This document shows, piece after piece, positions 1 to 6,004 of a stretch of 6,696 nucleotides of DNA (within the stretch, counting starts at the first letter, position 1; every line of letters begins with the position of its first letter). Source of the stretch: Acidobacteriaceae bacterium (GTDB lineage Bacteria; Acidobacteriota; Terriglobia; Terriglobales; Acidobacteriaceae); assembly GCA_003156495.1 (NCBI GenBank), contig PMHC01000115.1, positions 21,232 to 27,927 on the forward strand, written 5' to 3'. The position numbers were made by a program, and so were the translations under genes. The notes beneath the pieces are model-generated. The model ran no database searches. It saw nothing but the letters and a program-made list of their open reading frames with translations, and had not been told where the DNA came from.

Positions 1-1
1 G

Positions 2-502
2 GCGCAGAAGAAGGCTTCGCGCGCCACTAACGAGGGCTTGGTTGGCTCCTACATTCACGCCGGCGGCAAAATCGCCGTGCTGCTTGAGTTGAACTGCGAA
101 AGCGACTTTGTGGCCCGCACTACCGACTTCCAGGAACTGCTCAAGGACGTGGCCATGCACATCGCCGCCAGCGATCCTCGCTACGTAAAGTCAGAGGACG
201 TGACGCCGGCCGATCTGGAGCGCGAAAAGGAAATCTGCCGCGCGCAGGCGGCGGCTACCGGCAAACCCGCGGCTGTTGTCGAGAAGATCGTCGAGGGCAA
301 GATGTCCAAGTTCTACGAGGAAGTTTGCCTGCTCGACCAGCCCTTCATCAAGGATCAGAACGTCAGCATCAAGGAACTGATCGCGCAGAAGGTCGCCAAG
401 CTGGGCGAGAACATCACCGTGCGCCGGTACGCGCGCTTCAAAGTCGGTGCGCCCGACTGGACAGTGGCCCAGACCAAAGCGGTCGAAGCCGCGGCCGAGT
501 AA
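2..502 (+). CDS. tsf: Elongation factor Ts, 5'-truncated by window edge
   Basis: EF-Ts is the cytoplasmic guanine-nucleotide exchange factor that releases GDP from EF-Tu during translation elongation. The reading frame is open from base 2, so the N-terminus (the UBA-like EF-Tu-binding part) lies outside the window; 166 residues remain. The visible start, with KASRATNEGLVGSYIH, matches the conserved stretch before the core, and ELNCESDFVA is the EF-Ts family signature. The motif KFYEEVCLLDQPFIKD and the final GENITVRRYARFKVG are also classical. There is a single core subdomain and no long second repeat, so this looks like the short (about 200 residue) EF-Ts type known from Thermus and many other phyla. 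In most bacteria tsf follows rpsB, expected just upstream. The gene ends at TAA 500-502, immediately followed by two hairpins. Identification is very safe. Confidence 0.97.
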   Translation, partial: AQKKASRATNEGLVGSYIHAGGKIAVLLELNCESDFVARTTDFQELLKDVAMHIAASDPRYVKSEDVTPADLEREKEICRAQAAATGKPAAVVEKIVEGKMSKFYEEVCLLDQPFIKDQNVSIKELIAQKVAKLGENITVRRYARFKVGAPDWTVAQTKAVEAAAE

Positions 503-520
503 TTTCAGCTTTCGCTGAAA
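503..520. terminator. Perfect 7-bp hairpin directly after tsf stop
   Basis: TTTCAGC (503-509), loop TTTC, GCTGAAA (514-520). It starts on the base after the tsf stop codon. It lacks its own T-tract on the plus strand. It may protect the mRNA 3' end or assist the terminator that follows; read on the minus strand it could slow transcription arriving from the phosphatase gene. The hairpin is seen directly; the function is inferred. Confidence 0.5.
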
Positions 521-526
521 GCCTGA

Positions 527-556
527 GGGGCAGCCCATTGCGGGTTGCCCCTTTTT
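527..556 (+). terminator. Rho-independent terminator of tsf
   Basis: GGGGCAGCCC (527-536), loop ATTGC, GGGTTGCCCC (542-551): a 10-bp stem with one G-T wobble, followed at once by TTTTT (552-556). This is a standard intrinsic terminator for the tsf transcript. It lies 8 nt before the end of the convergent phosphatase gene, so the two transcription units are separated here. Confidence 0.9.
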
Positions 557-564
557 CGTATCTC

Positions 565-1047
565 TTATTCTTGCGGTTTGTAATTCATGATCCAGCGCAG
601 TTGCTCGTCGGTGTCGGGCACAGCGCAGCCGCGCGCTCGTTGAATGGCGGCGAGGGCGTAGGCGGCCTTCCAGCCCAGATGAATCAGCGCGCAAGCGGCG
701 GTGACCGTGGCCCGGCCGATACTGCCGCGGCAATGTACGCCGATCCGTTCGCCCTTGCGCAGCCGCTCAGCCAAGTTCGTAACGAAGAGGCGGAAGGCGT
801 TGAGGTCGCCCGGCACGTGCACGTCGGGAATGGGAAAAGAGAGGAAGCGCAAGCCTAACGCTTCGGCCAGCGGGCCTTCTTCGGCGAGGCCGAGCCAGCC
901 GGCCTCATCGGCTTCAAGCAGCGAGACGATGGTTTCGACGCCGTACTGCTTGTAGGCTGCGAGCTCTTCGCGGAGCCAGCCTTCGCCGCGCGGGCAAAGT
1001 ACAATGGCCAGGGGCACGGCTCCGTCGATCCAGTAGACGCCTTCCAC
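565..1047 (-). CDS. Dual-specificity / tyrosine protein phosphatase
   Basis: A 160-residue single-domain cysteine phosphatase expected to hydrolyse phosphotyrosine or phosphoserine/threonine in the cytoplasm (no signal peptide or membrane segment). The P-loop is H105-C106-RGSIG-R112, the CX5R motif, with C106 the nucleophile and R112 the phosphate-binding arginine. D75 in FPIPDVHVPG sits where the general acid of this family is found. The N-terminal YWIDG and the middle GVETIVSLL are typical of the small bacterial DSP/CDKN3-like proteins. The start is GTG (1045-1047) because an AGGAG lies 8 nt upstream and the conserved YWIDG follows within a few residues. It begins 3 nt after gltX stops, so it is very likely co-transcribed and translationally coupled to it. 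The natural substrate is unknown; regulation of translation factors is conceivable from context only. Confidence 0.88.
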   Translation of the reverse strand: MEGVYWIDGAVPLAIVLCPRGEGWLREELAAYKQYGVETIVSLLEADEAGWLGLAEEGPLAEALGLRFLSFPIPDVHVPGDLNAFRLFVTNLAERLRKGERIGVHCRGSIGRATVTAACALIHLGWKAAYALAAIQRARGCAVPDTDEQLRWIMNYKPQE

Positions 1048-1050
1048 GCG

Positions 1051-2601
1051 CTACGCTCCTATGAATTGCTCCACGCGCTCGCGCACGCTGGCGATGCCGA
1101 GGCCGAGCGTCGAACCTGTTTCAATCAACGGCAGCAGCTTGTCGAACTCCGGCCCGGAATGCGCGCCGGTCAAGGCGATGCGCACGGGATGGAAGAGTTC
1201 TTTGCCCTTGATTTTGGTGGCGGCCTTGATCTCGTTCATCCAGCCCTTGAAGGCTTCCGGCGTTACCGGCCCTTGATGCGCGCGCACGCGATTGGCGAAT
1301 TCGGCGAGCACCGTATGCGCCGATTCGGCGGCTAGCACGGCGGCGTTTTCTTCTACGGCGCGCGCCGCAGCCGAGTCGAATTCGAAAACCAGCGCGGCTT
1401 TGGCCGGCAGTTGATCGAGATGATCGACCTGCGGAACAAGGAGCGCCAGCAATTGATCGAACCAATCCTTGACGGGTTGCGGCGCGGCTTCGCGTGCGTG
1501 CAGCCGGTCGGCAAAGTAGCTCCAGGCCAGCTCGGCTACGCGCTCCGGCGCGGCCTGCTTCAAGTAGTGGCGATTGAGCCAGTCGAGTTTGGCGAAGTCG
1601 AAGACCGCCGGCGAAGGCGTAACGCGCTCGAGCGAAAAAGCGCGTACCAGCTCGTCGAGGGTAAAGGTTTCGCTTTTGCCGTCCTCGGCGCCCCAGCCGA
1701 GCAGCGCCAGATAATTCACCAGCGCTTCGGGCAGGTAGCCCATTTCACGGAAGGCCGAAATCGAGGTTGCGCCGTGACGCTTGGAAAGCCGTTCGCGGTC
1801 CGCGCCGAGAATCGTGGAAAGGTGCGCGAACTCGGGCACCGGCCAGCCGAAGGCCTCGTAAATGGCTACCTGCTTGGGGGTGTTCGAAATGTGATCGTCG
1901 CCGCGAATCACGTGCGTAATGCCCATGAGCGCGTCGTCAACGGTGACCACGTAGTTATAGACCGGCATGCCGACCGAAACGCCGCCCGCGCCGCCCGCGG
2001 CCGAGCGCACCAGAATCGGATCGCTGACCGCTTCGGGAGCGAATTCGACTTCGCCGCGCACCAGGTCGTGAAAGCGCAGCGGATGGTTCTCGATTTTGAG
2101 ACGCACGGCAAAGGGCTTGCCAGCGGCGAGATTTTTGTCGATCTCCTGTTGGCTCAAGTTGCGGCAGCGGCCGGAATAAATCTGCGGACGATGCTCGGCG
2201 GCAGCGCTAGAGCGCTCGGTTTCGAGCTCTTCGGGCGTGCAGAAACAGCGATAGGCCTTGCCTTCGGCCAGCAGCCGCTCGGTGTGCTCGGCATAGATCG
2301 AGAGCCGTTCCGATTGCCGGTAAGGGCCGCAGGCGCCGCGCGTTTTTTCCAGCGGATCGCCAGCCCGGCCCGTTCCTGGGCCTTCGTCCCAATCCAAACC
2401 GAGCCAGCGCAGATCTTCGATCAGTTGCGCCTCGTAGCGCGCTTCGGAGCGCTCCAGGTCAGTGTCTTCAATACGCAGCACGAACGCGCCGCCCTGGCGG
2501 CGAGCAAAAAGCCAGTTATAAAGCGCCGTGCGCGCGTTGCCCACATGCAGCAGGCCGGTGGGCGAGGGAGCGAAACGGACGCGAATCTTCGAATTTACCA
2601 T
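1051..2601 (-). CDS. gltX: Glutamyl-tRNA synthetase
   Basis: A class I aminoacyl-tRNA synthetase that charges tRNA-Glu with glutamate in the cytoplasm; 516 residues. The nucleotide-binding start is RVRFAPSPTG with the HIGH-box variant HVGN (19-22). RIEDTD follows at 43-48, and the KMSKS-box variant is RLSKR (271-275) in RERLSKRHG. C119, C121, Y142 and C146 match the zinc-ligand pattern of bacterial GluRS. VDDALMGITHVIRGDDH (221-237) is the conserved amino-acid/acceptor region; the C-terminal half is the helical anticodon-binding domain. The frame is open well upstream, but family members start a few residues before the VRFAPSP motif, so ATG 2599-2601 is chosen. No good Shine-Dalgarno is visible there, and a GTG codon directly precedes it. 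Odd: two insertions relative to the common pattern, about ten residues near 77-89 and a Gly/Ala-rich one of about nine near 201-211. Possible GluRS/GluQ-type mischarging specificity (discriminating or not) cannot be read from sequence alone. Confidence 0.97.
   Translation of the reverse strand: MVNSKIRVRFAPSPTGLLHVGNARTALYNWLFARRQGGAFVLRIEDTDLERSEARYEAQLIEDLRWLGLDWDEGPGTGRAGDPLEKTRGACGPYRQSERLSIYAEHTERLLAEGKAYRCFCTPEELETERSSAAAEHRPQIYSGRCRNLSQQEIDKNLAAGKPFAVRLKIENHPLRFHDLVRGEVEFAPEAVSDPILVRSAAGGAGGVSVGMPVYNYVVTVDDALMGITHVIRGDDHISNTPKQVAIYEAFGWPVPEFAHLSTILGADRERLSKRHGATSISAFREMGYLPEALVNYLALLGWGAEDGKSETFTLDELVRAFSLERVTPSPAVFDFAKLDWLNRHYLKQAAPERVAELAWSYFADRLHAREAAPQPVKDWFDQLLALLVPQVDHLDQLPAKAALVFEFDSAAARAVEENAAVLAAESAHTVLAEFANRVRAHQGPVTPEAFKGWMNEIKAATKIKGKELFHPVRIALTGAHSGPEFDKLLPLIETGSTLGLGIASVRERVEQFIGA
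1056..1060 (-). promoter_or_regulatory. Shine-Dalgarno for the phosphatase, inside gltX
   Basis: AGGAG on the minus strand lies within the last codons of gltX, with an 8-nt spacer to the GTG start at 1047. It supports the GTG choice and implies that ribosomes finishing gltX can reinitiate on the phosphatase. Confidence 0.75.
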
Positions 2602-2675
2602 CACAGTTTCGATGATAGACGGTAGGCGGTGAGCTTCGCGCTGGGAGATAAAGCTGCGCGCTTCCGGGCTTCCGC

Positions 2676-2696
2676 AATTGAACCTAAATTGAACCT
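2676..2696. repeat. Tandem 10-bp direct repeat in gltX/isomerase intergenic region
   Basis: AATTGAACCT occurs at 2676-2685 and again, perfectly, at 2687-2696, an 11-bp period (one helical turn). It lies in the 198-bp divergent gap 2602-2799, 75 bp upstream of the gltX start and about 104 bp upstream of the isomerase start. Such spacing suits a dimeric or side-by-side DNA-binding protein, but no regulator is identified. The rest of the gap has no clear sigma-70 promoter in either direction. A GC-rich bulged stem-loop (2754-2761 with 2777-2783) and a GAGG at 2786-2789, 10 nt from the isomerase ATG, are the only other structures I see. Confidence 0.5.
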
Positions 2697-2799
2697 TCCG
2701 ATGCAACATGGGCCCAGGCGACGCGCCCTTGCGAAGGTGCGAAAATATCGTTAGCGTCCGGTTTGGCTTTTTCCCCCCGGCGCTCGAGGCTTTCGACTC

Positions 2800-3624
2800 A
2801 TGCGACGTGTTCTGTCGACACACATTTTTTTGAAACATCGTTTGCATCCGGGACTTTTGGAGCTTGCCGCGCGCTCCGGCGCGCAGGCGGTCGAAATCTT
2901 CGCCGCGCGCCAGCACTTCGACTACACCGATCACGAATACGTGAGCGAACTGGCCGAGTGGTTCCGTTCCAATCCCTTGGAGCCCTTCTCAATGCACGCG
3001 CCGCTCTATGCCGATCGCGAGATGGGCCGCGGCGGTTCGCCTGGGTTGAATGTGCTGCATCCGGAAAAGGCGCGCCGCATCGACGCCATGGACGAGATCA
3101 AGCGTGCTCTGGAGGCGGCCGAACAAATTCATTTCAAGAACCTGATCATGCATTTGGGCGAGCGGGATGACGGTTGGTCGCCGCGCACTATCGAATACGC
3201 GCAGACCGCGCTCGAACACCTGAGCGCCTTCGCCCATCCGCTGGGCGTGCGCCTGCTGATCGAAAATTTGCTCAACGAAGCCACGACGCCCGCGCATCTG
3301 GCCACGATTCTCGAATCGGGGCACTTGGACAATATTGTCGGCGTCTGCCTCGACCTGGGCCATGCGCATCTCACGGTGGGAACCGCGGAGGCTATCGCGA
3401 CGCTGGGCAAGCGCATCGTTTCGGTTCACGTGCATGACAACCACGCCACCAAGGATGAACATCTTTGGCCCGGCGATGGCACTATCGATTGGACAGCCAC
3501 GGTGCAGGCGCTCAAGGCGTTGCCCGCGCCGCCAGCGGCGGTGCTCGAAATCAGCGGCACGGTTGCCGGTCCGCACGCCGAACTGCCGCCGCGCATCGAG
3601 CAGGCTTTCGCGCGCTTCGACTAG
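2800..3624 (+). CDS. Xylose isomerase-like TIM barrel, sugar-phosphate isomerase/epimerase family
   Basis: A 274-residue cytoplasmic protein of the xylose isomerase-like/AP-endonuclease-2 TIM-barrel superfamily. Family members use two or so divalent metals to isomerise or epimerise sugars, or cleave DNA at abasic sites. The strand ends carry the expected metal or substrate residues: E32 (AVEIF), H66 (FSMHAP), H118 (IMHLG), E155 (LLIENL), D185 and H188 (CLDLGHAH), H210/H212 and D213 (VHVHDN), H221 with the PGDGTIDW motif (224-231), and E250 (VLEISG). The start ATG at 2800 follows a GAGG 10 nt away, and the first strand (STHIF) begins directly, as usual for the family. The length is typical for the isomerase/epimerase subgroup. 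It stands alone, divergent from gltX and convergent with the peptidase. The exact substrate cannot be told; the annotation as endonuclease IV is less likely because the PGDG(T)IDW C-terminal motif and short length suit the sugar subgroup. Confidence 0.82.
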   Translation: MRRVLSTHIFLKHRLHPGLLELAARSGAQAVEIFAARQHFDYTDHEYVSELAEWFRSNPLEPFSMHAPLYADREMGRGGSPGLNVLHPEKARRIDAMDEIKRALEAAEQIHFKNLIMHLGERDDGWSPRTIEYAQTALEHLSAFAHPLGVRLLIENLLNEATTPAHLATILESGHLDNIVGVCLDLGHAHLTVGTAEAIATLGKRIVSVHVHDNHATKDEHLWPGDGTIDWTATVQALKALPAPPAAVLEISGTVAGPHAELPPRIEQAFARFD

Positions 3625-3634
3625 GCTGGCCGTT

Positions 3635-3750
3635 TAGAGCATTTTTACCAATTCTGTAGAGTGCGGAATGATGCTGAAGGTTGCCGCTCACTGGTGTTCG
3701 CGTCAACTCGGCGATCCTGAGTTCTATACACCTTTGGTAAAAATGCTCTA
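3635..3750. mobile_element. 116-bp MITE-like element with perfect 17-bp terminal inverted repeats
   Basis: TAGAGCATTTTTACCAA (3635-3651) is the exact reverse complement of TTGGTAAAAATGCTCTA (3734-3750), enclosing 82 bp. The complementarity continues weakly inward (for instance TGTAGAG near 3656 against CTATACA near 3724), so the whole unit is a long imperfect palindrome. The outermost dinucleotide at each end is TA, as would be left by an element duplicating a TA target (IS630/Tc1-mariner type, some IS5 groups). It contains no open frame of note. It occupies almost the whole gap between two convergent genes, and its right-most TAG is the stop codon of the peptidase. Alternatives are a long-stem transcription barrier or a REP-like sequence; copies elsewhere in the genome would settle it. 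Confidence 0.6.
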
Positions 3751-5676
3751 GTTGACGGCGATGCTGGTTGAAGTGAGTACGCTGCGCTGCGGTGGCCAGC
3801 AACTGAAATGCAACAGGCCGGTCGCCTGAAAACAACCGCTCTGCGTTGACTGCGCCGTGCCCCATTCATCCACGAGCAGCGCGCCGTCAACGGAGCCGAG
3901 TCCCGTGGCTAAGTTGTAATCTTCGCCGCTGGCGGCGTAGCCGGCCACGCCGGGAACGCTGTTGTCGCCAGACGGCGTGACGTGGAAGGGATTGGTTGCC
4001 GCGCCAAGCAGCGCGTAGAGCTTAGGATTGGCGTTGCCTTGGCCCGCGCCATTCTGCTTTTCAACCACCAGCGCCATCAGGCCGGCAAAGGCCGGCGCGG
4101 CCGCCGAGGTTCCCGAAACAATCGCGTACGATCCGTTTTCGACCATCACGTAGCCATCGTGATCGGCGGCCGAAAGCGCCACGTCGGGCACGGCCCTCAT
4201 GCCGCTGGCGCCGCTGACCTTTGCTTGCCAGCTCGGCCGCGCGTAAATTGCGCTGGCGCCGCCGCCCGAGGCCCACATCGCCGATCCGCCGTCGAGCGCG
4301 CTCTCGTTCCAGACTGCTTCGGGAATGTAGCCGAGCGCGGAACCATACGCCGAAGAATTCGCCGCGGACCAATACTGCGCCGCATGCGCGCCTTCGTTGA
4401 ATTCCGTTCCGCCCACGCATGTGGCATAGGGAGAACTGCACAGCCCGTTGACCGCTGTGGCCGTTCCCGTGGTGGAGTTGCCCGACTGGCATCCGGCCGC
4501 GCCCGCGTCGCCCGAGGCCACAAAGACGCTCATTCCCTGGCTTGCCGCCTGCTCCCAAAGGCTGTTGTAGAAGGCCAGCTCGGTCGTGCCCATCTGCTGC
4601 TCGCAACTGCCGTAGCTGAGGCTGACCACAGGTGCCACGGCGTGGTTGACGATGTACTGCGCGGCCAGATCGACGCCGTCGGTGGTTGTGGTCGAGGCGG
4701 CGACAACAAGCTTGATCGCCGCCGCTGGCGCAACCGCCCCGCTCCACTCCACGTCGAGCGTCGATTCCTGCTGATCGCCGGAAACCAATCCGGGATTGCG
4801 CCCGGAGAGAATCACGGTGGGATTGTTTGCCGCTAGCCCGGTGAGCGAGCGGAAAGCAGCCACGTCGCTCGGCTTGATATTGCTGCGGCCGGCGAGGGCG
4901 ATTGTTACGCCCGCGCCCGTTGTTCCCGCGTTATAAAGCGGGGCCACGTCGTAGATCGCGGCGAAGTCGGCGGGGAAAAGATAATGCGTGCTTCCGGCCG
5001 AATACAACGGCCGCGCGGAGAGCGGTTGCGCGGCGCGCATCTCCGATTGCCGCCGGAAGTTGTGGAGCGAAACTACGCCGCTCACCATACCGGCCAGCGC
5101 GACGGGGATTTGCGGATCTTCGGTATTGGCGATGTGCTCGACGCCGGCGACGCGGTAGCTGTGAATCGCCGTCTGAAAAGCATCGAGAAGCTGGCCGGCG
5201 CTTCCAGAAAAGACAACCGACTGCCGTCCGGCGGGAATCTCCTCAACAGTAAACCCTTGCGCGGCAAGCCACGCCGTCACGACCGCCAAATCGGAGCTGC
5301 CCGCTCCAAATACCGCGCCGTACTCGGCGGGAGTAAGCCAGTGGTGGTAGAGCGGCGAGTTTTTATCCTGCTGCGCCTGCAGCAGATCGTCCAGCGCCGT
5401 TTTTTGCGCAGCCGAGGGCTTGAGCAGCAGCACCATACGGCGCAACTGCGTGCTGGCATCGACAATGCCGAGGTCGTACTCGCTGCGCGCCAGCGGGTGC
5501 ACGTTGCCTTCGAGAGTGACGGTTTGCGAACTGGCGGAAGAAGTTGTCGACGCATCGGAAGAGGCGGAGTTAGCGCTAGAGGGAATCGCATTGCGCGCAT
5601 TATTTTCGCGACCATTCGCGCAGCCAGTTACGAATGCGAGGGCAAAAAGTAAGACGATTCTTATGTGTACAGACAT
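3748..5676 (-). CDS. Lipoprotein S53 peptidase (sedolisin/pro-kumamolisin family)
   Basis: A 642-residue secreted serine-carboxyl endopeptidase, active at acid pH in known members. Residues 1-19 form a lipoprotein signal: hydrophobic VLLFALAFVTGC with lipobox VTGC, C19 the predicted lipid-bearing residue. A Ser/Thr/Ala-rich linker (about 31-52) follows. The inhibitory propeptide (Pro-kuma activation domain) spans about 53-205 and includes YHHWLTPAEYGAVFG. The catalytic domain runs from about 228 to 605: E304 and D308 in QQESTLDVEW, oxyanion D390 in ASGDAG, and nucleophile S524 in SGTSAAAP. VPDVAL (496-501) and YNLATGLGSVDG (587-598) mark the calcium-binding end. All key residues are present, so it should be an active, self-processing enzyme. 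A GGAAGG lies 5 nt before the ATG. The tail after about 605 contains C615 and C626 and stops abruptly in TSTSIAVN. The TAG stop is the end of the neighbouring inverted-repeat element, so the tail may be clipped. Location: periplasm or cell surface, membrane-anchored. Confidence 0.93.
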   Translation of the reverse strand: MSVHIRIVLLFALAFVTGCANGRENNARNAIPSSANSASSDASTTSSASSQTVTLEGNVHPLARSEYDLGIVDASTQLRRMVLLLKPSAAQKTALDDLLQAQQDKNSPLYHHWLTPAEYGAVFGAGSSDLAVVTAWLAAQGFTVEEIPAGRQSVVFSGSAGQLLDAFQTAIHSYRVAGVEHIANTEDPQIPVALAGMVSGVVSLHNFRRQSEMRAAQPLSARPLYSAGSTHYLFPADFAAIYDVAPLYNAGTTGAGVTIALAGRSNIKPSDVAAFRSLTGLAANNPTVILSGRNPGLVSGDQQESTLDVEWSGAVAPAAAIKLVVAASTTTTDGVDLAAQYIVNHAVAPVVSLSYGSCEQQMGTTELAFYNSLWEQAASQGMSVFVASGDAGAAGCQSGNSTTGTATAVNGLCSSPYATCVGGTEFNEGAHAAQYWSAANSSAYGSALGYIPEAVWNESALDGGSAMWASGGGASAIYARPSWQAKVSGASGMRAVPDVALSAADHDGYVMVENGSYAIVSGTSAAAPAFAGLMALVVEKQNGAGQGNANPKLYALLGAATNPFHVTPSGDNSVPGVAGYAASGEDYNLATGLGSVDGALLVDEWGTAQSTQSGCFQATGLLHFSCWPPQRSVLTSTSIAVN

Positions 5677-5962
5677 GCGGGCCTTCCGGGGGAGCGAAGA
5701 CCGGCGGGGGAATTTGCGAGCAGCCGCCGCAACCTTTACGCCTTCTCATGAAATCGGCGGCGATGAGATTTTTTTGAGTTGTGAAGCGGCGATTGCAAAG
5801 GATCGGGCGTACGAACGTACTTGGAAAAAGCTCAGACGAGCTGAGGCGTCGGCGCGCGCGGTGAAAAACGCGGAGAAGATGAGAGTGTTCTTCATTGCCA
5901 AAAGAAAAAACCGCCCGGCCGAAGCAAGCAGTTAGTAAGCTCGAATTTATTGCACATTAGAA
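5677..5962. other. Intergenic stretch upstream of peptidase and serine-rich gene
   Basis: The divergent gap between the peptidase start (5676, minus) and the serine-rich gene (6005, plus). Apart from the peptidase Shine-Dalgarno at its left end and the sigma-54-like promoter at its right end, I see no gene. A plus-strand frame of 86 codons (ATG 5675, stop at 5933-5935) is open but has no ribosome binding site and no recognisable protein content. Small inverted repeats occur at 5809-5820 (GTACG-AA-CGTAC) and 5829-5842 (AGCTC-AGAC-GAGCT). The right end (5942-5962) is AT-rich compared with its surroundings. No clear sigma-70 promoter for the peptidase was found. Confidence 0.5.
5809..5820. promoter_or_regulatory. 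Palindrome, possible upstream activator site
   Basis: GTACG-AA-CGTAC is a perfect 5-bp-arm inverted repeat centred about 175 bp upstream of the predicted sigma-54 start site. Enhancer-binding proteins that activate sigma-54 promoters bind dyads upstream, though usually nearer (roughly 80-150 bp). Arms this short can occur by chance, so the call is tentative. Confidence 0.2.
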
Positions 5963-5978
5963 TGGCACCGGAGCTGCT
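5963..5978 (+). promoter_or_regulatory. Sigma-54 (-24/-12) promoter candidate
   Basis: TGGCACCGGAGCTGCT. Against the established consensus TGGCACG-N4-TTGCW it matches all six bases of TGGCAC, has the invariant GG (5964-5965) and GC (5976-5977) at the required 10-bp separation, and W at 5978; only two positions differ (C for G at 5969, C for T at 5974). Taking C5977 as -12, transcription would begin near 5989, leaving a 16-nt leader that holds the Shine-Dalgarno at 5994-5998. The fit of promoter, leader and ribosome site to the gene at 6005 is what makes it credible. A sigma-70 -10-like TAGAAT (5958-5963) overlaps but has no matching -35 at 17 bp. Confidence 0.6.
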
Positions 5979-5993
5979 CTAAATCTGGACAGT

Positions 5994-5998
5994 GGAGG
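5994..5998 (+). promoter_or_regulatory. Strong Shine-Dalgarno of the serine-rich gene
   Basis: GGAGG with a 6-nt spacer to ATG 6005. It is the best ribosome binding site in the window and decides the start of the following small gene, whose product is otherwise unrecognised. Confidence 0.85.
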
Positions 5999-6004
5999 AT
6001 AAAG

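Noticed and set aside
191..733. Minus-strand frame across tsf and the terminator
   Set aside because: It runs through the tsf coding region and a strong terminator, with no protein-like features.
1411..2625. 404-codon open frame on the plus strand, antisense to gltX
   Set aside because: It is the mirror of gltX in GC-rich DNA; its translation has no recognisable motif, while the minus-strand frame carries all GluRS motifs.
2647..2677. Sigma-70 promoter for gltX (TTGCGG ... TTTATC on the minus strand)
   Set aside because: The spacer is 19 bp and the -10 match is poor; not strong enough to list as a feature.
2602..2934. Upstream in-frame extension of gltX (about 111 codons)
   Set aside because: GluRS proteins begin just before the VRFAPSP motif; the extension has no family similarity and would overlap the divergent isomerase gene by 135 bp.
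3652..3733. Possible small RNA or gene inside the inverted-repeat element
   Set aside because: No promoter, T-tract or meaningful open frame; the imperfect internal symmetry is better explained by the element itself.
3982..4836. 284-codon plus-strand frame inside the peptidase region
   Set aside because: It is antisense to the S53 catalytic domain, has arginine-rich low-information content and no ribosome binding site.
5675..5935. 86-codon basic plus-strand frame filling part of the gap upstream of the serine-rich gene
   Set aside because: No Shine-Dalgarno, starts over the peptidase start codon, and has no recognisable content. It belongs to a longer antisense frame beginning at 5420. A real small gene cannot be wholly excluded.
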